A stretch of DNA of 6,447 nt from an uncultured Rhizobiaceae group bacterium (GCA_905479965.1 CAJQOR010000022.1:1-6447); one strand, 5' to 3'; shown: positions 1-5,575, counted from the stretch's first letter. The notes: generated from the sequence alone by a model not told the origin. A program made the numbers and translations.

Positions 1-2
1 CC

Positions 3-251
3 AAAAGCAAACTGTCTGATTCGTTATACGATTTTTACAAAAAACAATTGGGGTTTTGGATCAACCGGGCAGAAGATCGCGTTGGGGTGGGCCACGCACC
101 CGATTGGACTCCATCTATGTTTACCAAACAAGTTGGCGAAACGACCGGATATATCGAACGACTTAGCTGGGCAAATGAACCCGAACCCGTTGAATTTTCC
201 AAAACTTGGTTTGATACAGACCAAGCCGTTTATGTCACACGTTTAAAATAG
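3..251 (+). CDS. GntR-family transcriptional regulator, C-terminal UTRA domain (5' end outside window)
   Basis: Open reading frame entering from the left edge, with 82 residues visible before the TAG. The visible part reads like the last half of a UTRA effector-binding domain, the ligand domain of HutC/FarR-type GntR repressors. It starts with a helix (SLYDFYKKQLGFWINRAEDR), continues into a strand and the 'GETTGYIERLSWANEPEPVEFSKTWF' type segment that corresponds to the family's conserved 'G.P...v.R......PvEys...' pattern, and ends in '..YVTRLK'. The N-terminal winged helix-turn-helix that would bind DNA lies outside the window, so operator and start cannot be seen. The family binds small ligands, often sugar phosphates or histidine-pathway intermediates, and usually represses a neighbouring catabolic operon. 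The stop is 15 bases before the oxidoreductase gene on the same strand, so co-transcription is likely. The ligand cannot be predicted from this fragment. Confidence 0.8.
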   Translation, partial: KSKLSDSLYDFYKKQLGFWINRAEDRVGVGHAPDWTPSMFTKQVGETTGYIERLSWANEPEPVEFSKTWFDTDQAVYVTRLK

Positions 252-266
252 GAAATTACAAGAAGA

Positions 267-1391
267 ATGACGAAAATAGTAAAGTACGGCGTCGTTGGCG
301 GTGGCATGATGGGCCAAGAACACATCAAAAACATTGCGCTGTTAAAAGACACGCAAGTCGCGGGTATTTTTGAGCCAAATAAAGATATGGCAAATATCGT
401 TTCCAAATTAGCGCCTGACGCGCGCCTTTGCGATCGTCTGGAAGACCTGCTGTCTATTCGCGAGCTAGACTGCATCATCATTGTAAGTCCCAATCATATT
501 CACCTCGAGCAATTGGAAACAATTGCCGCAACGCGCCCTCTCCCGTTATTGGTTGAGAAGCCGCTTTTTACCGACCCCAGCACCTTTAATCGCGTATTAA
601 ATTTCCAGAAAAACTACCCCGCCCCTGTTTGGGTTGCGATGGAATATCGCTATATGCCCCCCATCGCGGCTATGTGCGAGAGATTTAGCGACGCTGTCGG
701 CGATGTAAAAATGCTCAGCATTAGAGAACATCGTTTCCCGTTTTTGGCAAAGGTGGACGACTGGAACCGCTTTAACGCAACATCGGGCGGTACATTCGTT
801 GAAAAATGCTGTCACTTCTTTGATTTGATGCGCTTCATTACAAAATCAGAACCAACACGCATTATGGCAAGCGCAGGTCAGGATGTTAATCACCTTGATG
901 AAAACTATTCAAACGGCGCTCCAGATATTTTAGACAATGGCTTTGTAATTGTAGAGTTCGAAAACGGCATCAGAGCCATGCTGGAACTCTGCATGTTTGC
1001 CGAAGGCGCACGTTTTCAGGAAGAGATTAGCGTTATAGGTCCAGATGGGAAGATTGAAGCGCATGTTCCCGGCCCATCAAGATTTTGGCCAGAACATTTG
1101 GGCACACCGCCAGTTCCTGAAGTTGTTATCAGTAAGCGCGATCCAAAAGGCCCTGAAACCCATCTCATCCCAGTTGATCCAACATTGCTGGATGCAGGTG
1201 ATCATAATGGCTCGACATTTTATCAGCATGAGGGATTTTTAGAACTTGTGCGCGGTGAGCGCGATCAAGCAGATGTCACGCTCGAAGACGGCTGGAAAGC
1301 TGTGGCGATTGGCATGGCAGCGCAATCAAGCATCGCCACAGGTCAAAGCGTTGAATGGAAATCATTCTTGAACGAGCTCAACGCAGCATAG
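267..1391 (+). CDS. Gfo/Idh/MocA-family NAD(P)-dependent oxidoreductase
   Basis: A 374-aa protein of typical length for this cytoplasmic dehydrogenase family, whose members oxidise or reduce sugars, inositols and similar polyols. The N-terminal Rossmann fold shows the dinucleotide loop G11-G-G13-M-M-G16 after a short beta strand, SPNHIH at 74-79, and the family's E97-K98-P99 motif carrying the active-site Lys. The C-terminal alpha/beta domain contains GGTFVEKCCHFFDLM (174-188), with His183 at the usual catalytic position. Glu179 sits four residues before it, where inositol-dehydrogenase-type members have Asp. The ATG at 267 is preceded by purine-rich AGGAAA and AGAAGA, and the next residues run straight into the Rossmann strand, so this start is preferred. 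It follows the GntR/UTRA gene by 15 bases and is closed by an intrinsic terminator, making it the last gene of its transcript. The substrate is unknown; a sugar or polyol is inferred from the family and the regulator. Confidence 0.92.
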   Translation: MTKIVKYGVVGGGMMGQEHIKNIALLKDTQVAGIFEPNKDMANIVSKLAPDARLCDRLEDLLSIRELDCIIIVSPNHIHLEQLETIAATRPLPLLVEKPLFTDPSTFNRVLNFQKNYPAPVWVAMEYRYMPPIAAMCERFSDAVGDVKMLSIREHRFPFLAKVDDWNRFNATSGGTFVEKCCHFFDLMRFITKSEPTRIMASAGQDVNHLDENYSNGAPDILDNGFVIVEFENGIRAMLELCMFAEGARFQEEISVIGPDGKIEAHVPGPSRFWPEHLGTPPVPEVVISKRDPKGPETHLIPVDPTLLDAGDHNGSTFYQHEGFLELVRGERDQADVTLEDGWKAVAIGMAAQSSIATGQSVEWKSFLNELNAA

Positions 1392-1409
1392 AGCTGGCAA
1401 AGTTATAAA

Positions 1410-1443
1410 AAAGCCTTGAGCTTAGTACTCAAGGCTTTCTTTA
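1410..1443 (+). terminator. Intrinsic terminator after the oxidoreductase gene
   Basis: Perfect 11-bp inverted repeat AAAGCCTTGAG / CTCAAGGCTTT (1410-1420 and 1428-1438) with a 7-base loop, followed by a T-rich run (TTTCTTT, 1436-1442). It starts 18 bases after the oxidoreductase stop. Preceding A-residues (1407-1411) could also let it work weakly in the opposite direction. Confidence 0.9.
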
Positions 1444-1714
1444 AAATCGTATAAATTTTAATTGTTAGTCGACGTTTGTCATACTTGTCTCCAAAGTAGT
1501 TTACGCTAAACAGTATTTCTCATTAACATAACCTCGCCCGCAATTATCTCTATAATGCTCAACCAGGCCCGCAATTTGGATGAATTGTTAACCGTTGACT
1601 GAAACTAGTGCCAATTTATATGACGACGCCCCCTAGTATAGGTTCTTCCCCAGACCCCCATGACCCGCGGGTGCGTCGCAGCGCGGTATTTCGGTGTTTA
1701 AAGCACTTTTAAAA

Positions 1715-1825
1715 ATGACCAGAATCGTAATTAAAATTGCACATTCATTCAAACTAGATGAACTTGGGGATATAGGATCAATTCTTGAAGAAACATTAGA
1801 GCCGCAGTGCGCGTTGTCCCCTTAG
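1715..1825 (+). other. Possible 36-codon small ORF or gene remnant
   Basis: ATG-initiated frame encoding a 36-aa peptide beginning MTRIVIKIAHSFKLDELGDI and ending QCALSP before TAG. The same frame is open upstream of the ATG back to a TGA at 1661-1663. Downstream it is open past the TAG for another 22 codons to TAA at 1892-1894, so a 76-codon stretch is interrupted by one stop only. The peptide has plausible amphipathic composition, but no Shine-Dalgarno sequence precedes the ATG and I do not recognise the product. It could be a decayed gene, a very small gene, or chance; chance cannot be excluded at this length. Confidence 0.15.
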
Positions 1826-1978
1826 GACCAAATCCTGCTCTGGGTATGCCTTTTTGAAACGTCCGGAAATGGAAAGAAAGCAGATATAACTTAAACTAAC
1901 CATAACGTCAGGCTCGTGCCAATTCCAGACATTCGTTGATTAGCCGCTGATACCGATGCTGTTTCAAATCGTCTAGGC

Positions 1979-2022
1979 TTGGCAACCGTTAAATTGATTG
2001 CTAGGTTCTGCTTATTTTTAAG
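1979..2022 (+). promoter_or_regulatory. Candidate promoter of the pentapeptide-repeat gene
   Basis: Two overlapping sigma70-like arrangements are visible. One is TTGGCA (1979-1984), 17 bases, then TAGGTT (2002-2007). The other is TTGATT (1994-1999), 17 bases, then TTTAAG (2017-2022). Both have weak -10 elements. The first leaves a leader of roughly 27 bases before the ATG at 2041. This is a pattern match only. Confidence 0.22.
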
Positions 2023-2040
2023 TTGCGGTGTATATTCAAC

Positions 2041-3258
2041 ATGAAATCAATTAAAAACCCCCGTTTGCTTGGCCGCAATAAGCGCGAGGAAACAATTCAA
2101 AAAACTGAACTGGTTGAACCAAATACGAGCCAAATACAAGAAGTTCGCATAATTGAGCCAAAACGAACGTTTTGGCGAAATTGGCGATCGTTGAATGGCG
2201 CCGCCCTGATTGTATCCATTGTTGCACTTGCTGTAACGGCATACTCAACACAGTTGGCGTTTTTCGCACTTGACGAGGCTGCTAGACAAACAGATTTATC
2301 TACTCGAGAAATCACTGTTTCCCGTCAAGCTTTGGAAGAAACCCAAATTGTTGCTGCATGGCAAATAATCAACGCGCGTTCACCTGGAAATTCTGGCAAA
2401 CGGAGAGCGCTTGAATACTTGAATAAACAGAAAGAATCCTTGAACGGCATCAATCTATCCTGCAAGGCATTGGGAGGTGTTCCTGATGAATTGGGGAACT
2501 GTGCAGGTCGGGCATTTCTCCAAGAACTCAATATTCCTAGTGGACGAGTTATTTGTTCTGATTTTAGTTATGCAGACCTCGTTCGTGCTAACTTCCATCG
2601 CGCGAATGTCGCGGGTACTAAGTTTGATTTTGCTGACTTTCGGGGAGCAATTTTTGTTGAAGCAAACCTAGAAGTAACTTTCTTTCGAGAAGCATTTCTC
2701 GGAGCCGCAGACTTTACTGATGCAAATATGCAGGGTGCTAATCTACATGGGTCGAAGTTGATGTTTGCCAACTTCAATCGAGCTAATTTGCATTATGCAG
2801 ACATGACAGGCGTTCAAGTTGATGACGGTAGTTTTCGAGATGCAACACTCGAGGATGCAAACCTTTCTGGAGCTATTTTTGGTGAGGACTTCAACCCAAT
2901 TGTTACTTACAATAACGACAACGGCTATTTGACGGAGAGAAGCGACCCATCAATCGCAGATTGGGATACCGGAAACTACGGAGGTGATCGAGCTGACTTT
3001 ACCGGAGCTAACCTGAGTGGAACACAATTTTGCGGCCTTATATCTGCAGCGACAGATTACTATGGTTGTTCTAGCATAACACAAGAGCAGATTGATCAAG
3101 CATGGGCTTGGGAAGATAATCCTCCGATCTTTCGAACGACCGATGAGGACGGTAATGTTTATGAACGTGAGGATCTTAAACCGCCCACACTTTGCAATAC
3201 TGAAAAGTCTTGGGACTATTTCAGGCAAAACAAACGCGGAAGGCCGGTAAATTGCTAA
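2041..3258 (+). CDS. Membrane-anchored pentapeptide-repeat protein
   Basis: A 405-aa protein of unknown function. Residues 1-50 are charged (KRTFWRNWR just before the membrane). Residues 52-77 form one hydrophobic helix (ALIVSIVALAVTAYS core), followed by an Ala/Gln/Glu-rich helical linker (78-112). The positive-inside rule places the large C-terminal part outside the cytoplasm, probably in the periplasm. A segment with PGNSGKRRALEYLNKQ (115-130) and a Cys pair (141, 154) leads into the solenoid. From Ser173 to Glu282 there are 22 consecutive A(D/N)LxX-type pentapeptides with Leu/Phe/Val/Met at the centre. A 35-residue insert (283-317) follows, then three more repeats (318-332) and a tail with ITQEQIDQAWAWE. 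All seven Cys lie after the helix. ATG 2041 is chosen over an in-frame TTG at 2023, which adds only six residues; neither has a strong Shine-Dalgarno. It stands alone between two gene-poor stretches. Pentapeptide families range from gyrase-protecting DNA mimics to scaffolds; a gyrase role is unlikely if the domain is periplasmic. Confidence 0.9.
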   Translation: MKSIKNPRLLGRNKREETIQKTELVEPNTSQIQEVRIIEPKRTFWRNWRSLNGAALIVSIVALAVTAYSTQLAFFALDEAARQTDLSTREITVSRQALEETQIVAAWQIINARSPGNSGKRRALEYLNKQKESLNGINLSCKALGGVPDELGNCAGRAFLQELNIPSGRVICSDFSYADLVRANFHRANVAGTKFDFADFRGAIFVEANLEVTFFREAFLGAADFTDANMQGANLHGSKLMFANFNRANLHYADMTGVQVDDGSFRDATLEDANLSGAIFGEDFNPIVTYNNDNGYLTERSDPSIADWDTGNYGGDRADFTGANLSGTQFCGLISAATDYYGCSSITQEQIDQAWAWEDNPPIFRTTDEDGNVYEREDLKPPTLCNTEKSWDYFRQNKRGRPVNC

Positions 3259-3669
3259 AATTAACAATGGAGTTCCGCCATCTGGTTTGAATGATTATTT
3301 TCAGGCGTTTTACCAAAGATATGCTTTATGTTCGCATTGATATTGGCGAATAGAGGATGTTTCCGCTTCGGGCCAATCCCTGCCTATTGGACGCTTTCTT
3401 TAAATATCCGAAATCAGATGGAAAGCAGCCATAGTGGGAACTTGCAATAACCACTTCTCAAAAAACCATGTACTGGGATGGGGTCTAGGAACCCAGCCAA
3501 GGCATGCAATTAGTAAAAACCATGTTGCATCTATGCTGCAGGGAGTTGCGAGTTATTTCTTGTAACCATTGAAATCATTATGAAATTAGTTGCAACACGC
3601 TGCGACATGTAATTCAAGTAATTTCATTTACTGAAAAAATATAAGCTATTGATTTTCTTGAAGAGTTTA
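3259..3669. other. Gene-free stretch between the pentapeptide gene and tRNA-Phe
   Basis: About 410 bases without a credible gene on either strand. No strong hairpin with a T-run follows the pentapeptide gene. Visible small structures are an 11-bp direct repeat AAAAACCATGT (3461-3471 and 3515-3525), a CCAAT/ATTGG inverted pair (3373-3377, 3386-3390), and an inverted repeat TGAAATTA (3581-3588) / TAATTTCA (3619-3626). The last pair encloses the palindrome GTTGCAAC (3589-3596). The right end lies immediately downstream of the tRNA 3' end. I see no integrase, IS end or att copy. Confidence 0.6.
3581..3626. repeat. Inverted repeat downstream of tRNA-Phe
   Basis: Arms TGAAATTA (3581-3588) and TAATTTCA (3619-3626) are perfectly complementary and enclose 30 bases. 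The inner words GTTGCA (3589-3594) and TGCGAC (3601-3606) can also pair with one G-U. For minus-strand transcription from tRNA-Phe this could form a hairpin, but no U-run follows it, so it is not a clear terminator. Its function is unknown. Confidence 0.3.
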
Positions 3670-3744
3670 TGGTGCCCGAGGGCGGATTTGAACCACCGAC
3701 ACGCGGATTTTCAATCCGCTGCTCTACCCCTGAGCTACTCGGGC
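3670..3744 (-). tRNA. tRNA-Phe (anticodon GAA)
   Basis: A complete 75-base cloverleaf read on the minus strand. It has acceptor stem GCCCGAG / CTCGGGC with discriminator A and an encoded CCA end (3672-3670). The D arm is GCTC-AGGGGTA-GAGC and the anticodon stem is GCGGA / TCCGC around the loop TTGAAAA, giving anticodon GAA for phenylalanine. The T arm is GGTGG-TTCAAAT-CCGCC. It is the last element of the hisD-to-yacG run and lies 162 bases beyond the yacG stop. Its 3' end faces the accessory-looking region at 3259-3669; tRNA 3' ends are common integration sites, although no duplicated 3' end is visible in this window. Confidence 0.97.
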
Positions 3745-3810
3745 AATCAATTGGAAATATTGCCAAATTTACGACATCTGACATTGAGGTTTATCGTCAG
3801 AAGCGAGCGC

Positions 3811-3838
3811 GTTATACCACGTTGTTCATCTAAGTCTA
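3811..3838 (-). promoter_or_regulatory. Candidate tRNA-Phe promoter with GC-rich discriminator
   Basis: On the minus strand TAGACT (3838-3833) is followed by 16 bases and then TATAAC (3816-3811), which is immediately followed by GCGCTCGC (3810-3803). A GC-rich discriminator after the -10 box is typical of stable-RNA promoters under stringent control. Transcription would start near 3804, giving a leader of about 60 bases before the mature tRNA. The sequence match is moderate; position and discriminator support it. Confidence 0.4.
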
Positions 3839-3906
3839 GTAGTGATCTGCATGAATTCGCAATCTTTTTTCATTCCGCAAACCAGATAAGAATTCAGCTC
3901 TATCTT

Positions 3907-4107
3907 TTAGCCGCGATCATCATCATCTTGATCAAGGTTTTCTTCAATTTCTGATACTGGAATTGCATAGGAACCATTGAGCCAGCGGCCTAAATCCATG
4001 TTTTTACAGCGCTCTGAGCAAAATGGATGACAATGGCGATCAGAGGGCTGCCCACATTCAGGGCACGGCACTGTTTTACGCATCGGGGAAACATTATCGG
4101 CAGTCAT
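3907..4107 (-). CDS. yacG: DNA gyrase inhibitor YacG (zinc-ribbon protein)
   Basis: A 66-aa cytoplasmic protein matching YacG in length and layout. The E. coli family member binds GyrB and inhibits gyrase. The zinc site is CPEC (Cys15, Cys18) plus FCSERC (Cys30, Cys34), followed by the conserved MDLGRWLNGSYAIP (37-50). An additional Cys26 and neighbouring His residues lie between the Cys pairs. The C-terminus is very acidic (DQDDDD), as in many YacG proteins. The chosen ATG overlaps the maf stop as TAATG, a one-base overlap that points to translational coupling. A second in-frame ATG at residue 9 (MRKTVPCPEC) would still give a complete zinc domain, so the exact start is slightly uncertain. 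The preceding GGAAAGGGCGAG in the end of maf can act as ribosome-binding sequence. Confidence 0.92.
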   Translation of the reverse strand: MTADNVSPMRKTVPCPECGQPSDRHCHPFCSERCKNMDLGRWLNGSYAIPVSEIEENLDQDDDDRG

Positions 4108-4736
4108 TAGATCGCAGCTCGCCCTTTCCAGTTTCTGCTAATATTATACCCCTCTCCGATCAACAGATTGGAGGTCTCATAAAGCGGCAAGCCCACAACA
4201 TTGGAATAAGAACCAACAAGCTTAACCACAAAGCTGCCAGCAATCCCTTGGATCGCATATGCACCCGCTTTGCCGCGCCACTCACCACTATCCAAATAAC
4301 GCTCTATCTCAGCTTTTGGAATACGCTTAAAGCGCAGGCGCGTTTCAACCACTTTTTGGCGCAACGAGCCATCAGGGGTGATAATACACACACCTGAATA
4401 AACGCGATGATTTCTGCCAGAGAGCAAATGAAGCGCATTGTTAGCGTCTTCAATCATGTCAGCTTTGGGCAGAATGCGGCGTCCAACAGAAACAACAGTG
4501 TCCGCCGCTAGAATAAACGAGTTACCCCATTGCGGGTCGTTTTTTATGGCTTTGCGCGCAGCTTTTGCTTTATCACCGGCTAAACGGCGCGCAAGTGACT
4601 TTGGATGTTCGGATTTCCCCGGGCTTTCATCCAAGTCCATTGGCATAAGGCGATCAGGTTTAACACCGATCTGATCGAGCAACTCCACACGTCTTGGCGA
4701 TCCTGAGGCCAATATAAGCTTTACATCGTCATCCAT
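4107..4736 (-). CDS. maf: Maf-family nucleoside triphosphate pyrophosphatase (dTTP/UTP type)
   Basis: A 209-aa Maf protein. These enzymes hydrolyse non-canonical or surplus nucleoside triphosphates to monophosphate plus pyrophosphate, a nucleotide house-cleaning role sometimes linked to septum control. The N-terminal signature LILASGSPRR (7-16) forms the phosphate-binding loop. Asp79 in AADTVV (77-82) is the expected catalytic acid, and LLSGRNHRVYSGV (104-116) is the second family signature. KAGAYAIQGIAG (156-167) is the form seen in the YhdE-like dTTP/UTP pyrophosphatases rather than the YceF-like 7-methyl-GTP group, which is my basis for the subtype. ATG 4736 is 29 bases after the infA stop, with a weak GAAGG about 12 bases upstream. 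Its stop overlaps the yacG start, so the two are probably coupled. Full length, no defects seen. Confidence 0.93.
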   Translation of the reverse strand: MDDDVKLILASGSPRRVELLDQIGVKPDRLMPMDLDESPGKSEHPKSLARRLAGDKAKAARKAIKNDPQWGNSFILAADTVVSVGRRILPKADMIEDANNALHLLSGRNHRVYSGVCIITPDGSLRQKVVETRLRFKRIPKAEIERYLDSGEWRGKAGAYAIQGIAGSFVVKLVGSYSNVVGLPLYETSNLLIGEGYNISRNWKGRAAI

Positions 4737-4765
4737 GAGACTGCTGCCTTCAACAACCGAGCAAT

Positions 4766-4984
4766 TTATTTATAGCGATATGTGATACGACCTTTTGTCA
4801 GATCATACGGCGTCATTTCAACAAGAACTTTATCACCGGCAAGAACACGAATACGGTTTTTGCGCATGCGGCCAGCTGTATGAGCAATGATCTCATGTTC
4901 GTTTTCAAGCTTTACTCGAAATGTTGCATTTGGGAGGAGTTCAGTAACAACACCCGGGAACTCAAGAACTTCTTCTTTTGCCAT
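4766..4984 (-). CDS. infA: Translation initiation factor IF-1
   Basis: A 72-aa protein, the exact usual length of bacterial IF-1. This single S1-like OB-fold protein binds the A site of the 30S subunit and helps IF-2 and IF-3 during initiation. The start [13 protein letters not shown], the central [17 protein letters not shown] (19-35) with [11 protein letters not shown] (38-48), and the end [13 protein letters not shown] are near-diagnostic. A strong Shine-Dalgarno AAGGAAGA (5002-4995) lies 10 bases before the ATG, as expected for a highly expressed gene. The 152-base gap upstream suggests a promoter of its own, and it probably leads an infA-maf-yacG unit. In this alphaproteobacterial setting infA sits beside maf, not in a ribosomal-protein operon. 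Confidence 0.97.
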   Translation of the reverse strand: MAKEEVLEFPGVVTELLPNATFRVKLENEHEIIAHTAGRMRKNRIRVLAGDKVLVEMTPYDLTKGRITYRYK

Positions 4985-5012
4985 TATATTTTGATCTTCC
5001 TTTGTAAGATGT

Positions 5013-5032
5013 GATGCTTATTGCTCAGCATC
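5013..5032 (-). promoter_or_regulatory. Small hairpin in the infA leader
   Basis: GATGCT (minus strand 5032-5027) and AGCATC (5018-5013) form a perfect 6-bp stem around an 8-base loop, ending about 28 bases before the infA start and about 10 bases before its Shine-Dalgarno. There is no U-run, so it is not a terminator. It might stabilise or regulate the leader, or be chance. Confidence 0.2.
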
Positions 5033-5060
5033 TCGTCATCAATTGTCTGAATTGCTGCGG

Positions 5061-5089
5061 AAACTACACAATTGTTTGGGGTTTGTGAA
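5061..5089 (-). promoter_or_regulatory. Candidate infA promoter
   Basis: On the minus strand TTCACA (5089-5084; five of six to TTGACA) is separated by 17 bases from TAGTTT (5066-5061). This would place the start near 5054 and give infA a leader of about 70 bases. Just upstream is an inverted pair TGATT/AATCA (5091-5095, 5101-5105) that could be an operator. Both are weak pattern matches, supported mainly by the long gap. Confidence 0.28.
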
Positions 5090-5136
5090 CTGATTTGATC
5101 AATCAATTTTGCATCCCCTTAAATAACTTGCATTTT

Positions 5137-5559
5137 TTACGGTAAAAACGCGTCTCGGATGCGCTTTGTCAAGGATTCTCGTACGTTGCGATAGGCGCCC
5201 AGCATTTGATCGCGTGTACCCTTGACCAATGTCGGGTCTTCTGTCGGCCAATAAATCACGTCAACTGCGGACGTTTTGGTGATGTCCAATGCGCGTTTAT
5301 GGGCCTCTGGGGTCAATGCAACTAAAACATCAAAAAAGCCATCTGCCATCTCATTGTAAATTCTGGGCTGATGATGGCGAAGATCTAAGTCTATCTCAGC
5401 CAAAACCGCATCGACGAAATGATCATGTTCACCCTCTTGCAAACCTGCACTTTGAACAAAAACATCCTTTTTTAAAATAGACTTTGCAATCGCTTCTGCC
5501 ATAGGCGAGCGGATCGCATTCATGCCGCAGATAAACAAAATAGAGGATGGTTTATTCAT
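5137..5559 (-). CDS. Low-molecular-weight protein tyrosine phosphatase-like protein
   Basis: A 140-aa protein of the LMW-PTP/arsenate-reductase fold. The N-terminal strand leads to FICGMNAIRSPMAEA, giving the C(X)5RS phosphate loop with nucleophile Cys11 and Arg17-Ser18. The general-acid Asp is probably Asp108 in YWPTEDPT (103-110). The usual loop is CxGNxCRS. Here the third position is Met13, and Ile16 replaces the second Cys that protects many LMW-PTPs by disulfide formation. The ATG at 5559 is preferred because the fold begins at once (MNKPSSILFIC) and it lies 16 bases after the UPF0262 stop with AGAGAA upstream. A longer in-frame start at 5652 would add 31 residues encoded inside UPF0262. 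Neighbouring arsenic genes are absent, so arsenate reduction is unlikely; a protein or small-molecule phosphatase is inferred and the substrate is unknown. Confidence 0.85.
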   Translation of the reverse strand: MNKPSSILFICGMNAIRSPMAEAIAKSILKKDVFVQSAGLQEGEHDHFVDAVLAEIDLDLRHHQPRIYNEMADGFFDVLVALTPEAHKRALDITKTSAVDVIYWPTEDPTLVKGTRDQMLGAYRNVRESLTKRIRDAFLP

Positions 5560-5575
5560 ATTCTCTATTCGCCCA

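Larger units (their letters stand above)
1445..2040. other. Gene-poor intergenic stretch, possibly decayed sequence
   Basis: About 600 bases between the terminator and the pentapeptide-repeat gene with no convincing gene on either strand. It is mostly AT-rich, with a GC-rich patch at about 1622-1687 that contains the 10-bp palindrome ACCCGCGGGT (1663-1672). This palindrome is bracketed by the outer inverted words CGACGC (1624-1629) and GCGTCG (1673-1678). A short frame at 1664-1825, continuing after one stop codon to 1894, is listed separately. The end of the stretch should hold the promoter of the pentapeptide gene. I recognise no RNA gene, IS end or attachment site. Confidence 0.6.

Noticed and set aside
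2023..2040. TTG start for the pentapeptide-repeat protein
   Set aside because: It adds only six residues, has no Shine-Dalgarno, and the ATG at 2041 is a more common start codon; it cannot be fully excluded.
2051..3267. Several minus-strand frames opposite the pentapeptide gene
   Set aside because: They mirror the regular pentapeptide codon pattern or neighbouring codons; no start signals or family motifs.
3852..3896. Inverted pair TGAATTC / GAATTCA between yacG and tRNA-Phe as a terminator
   Set aside because: Arms are AT-rich and 31 bases apart, and no U-run follows on the minus strand.
3649..3954. 101-codon plus-strand frame reading WCPRADLNHRHADFQSAALPLSYSG near its start
   Set aside because: This frame runs antisense through tRNA-Phe. 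Its protein-like start is the well-known false peptide produced by translating the reverse of a tRNA gene, and it then overlaps the yacG end.
4023..4674. Plus-strand frames opposite yacG and maf (4023-4397, 4438-4674)
   Set aside because: Shadows of the complete minus-strand maf and yacG genes; no recognisable motifs.
5137..5559. Arsenate reductase (arsC) annotation
   Set aside because: The fold is shared, but no arsenic genes are nearby, and the extra redox cysteines expected of thioredoxin-linked ArsC are absent.
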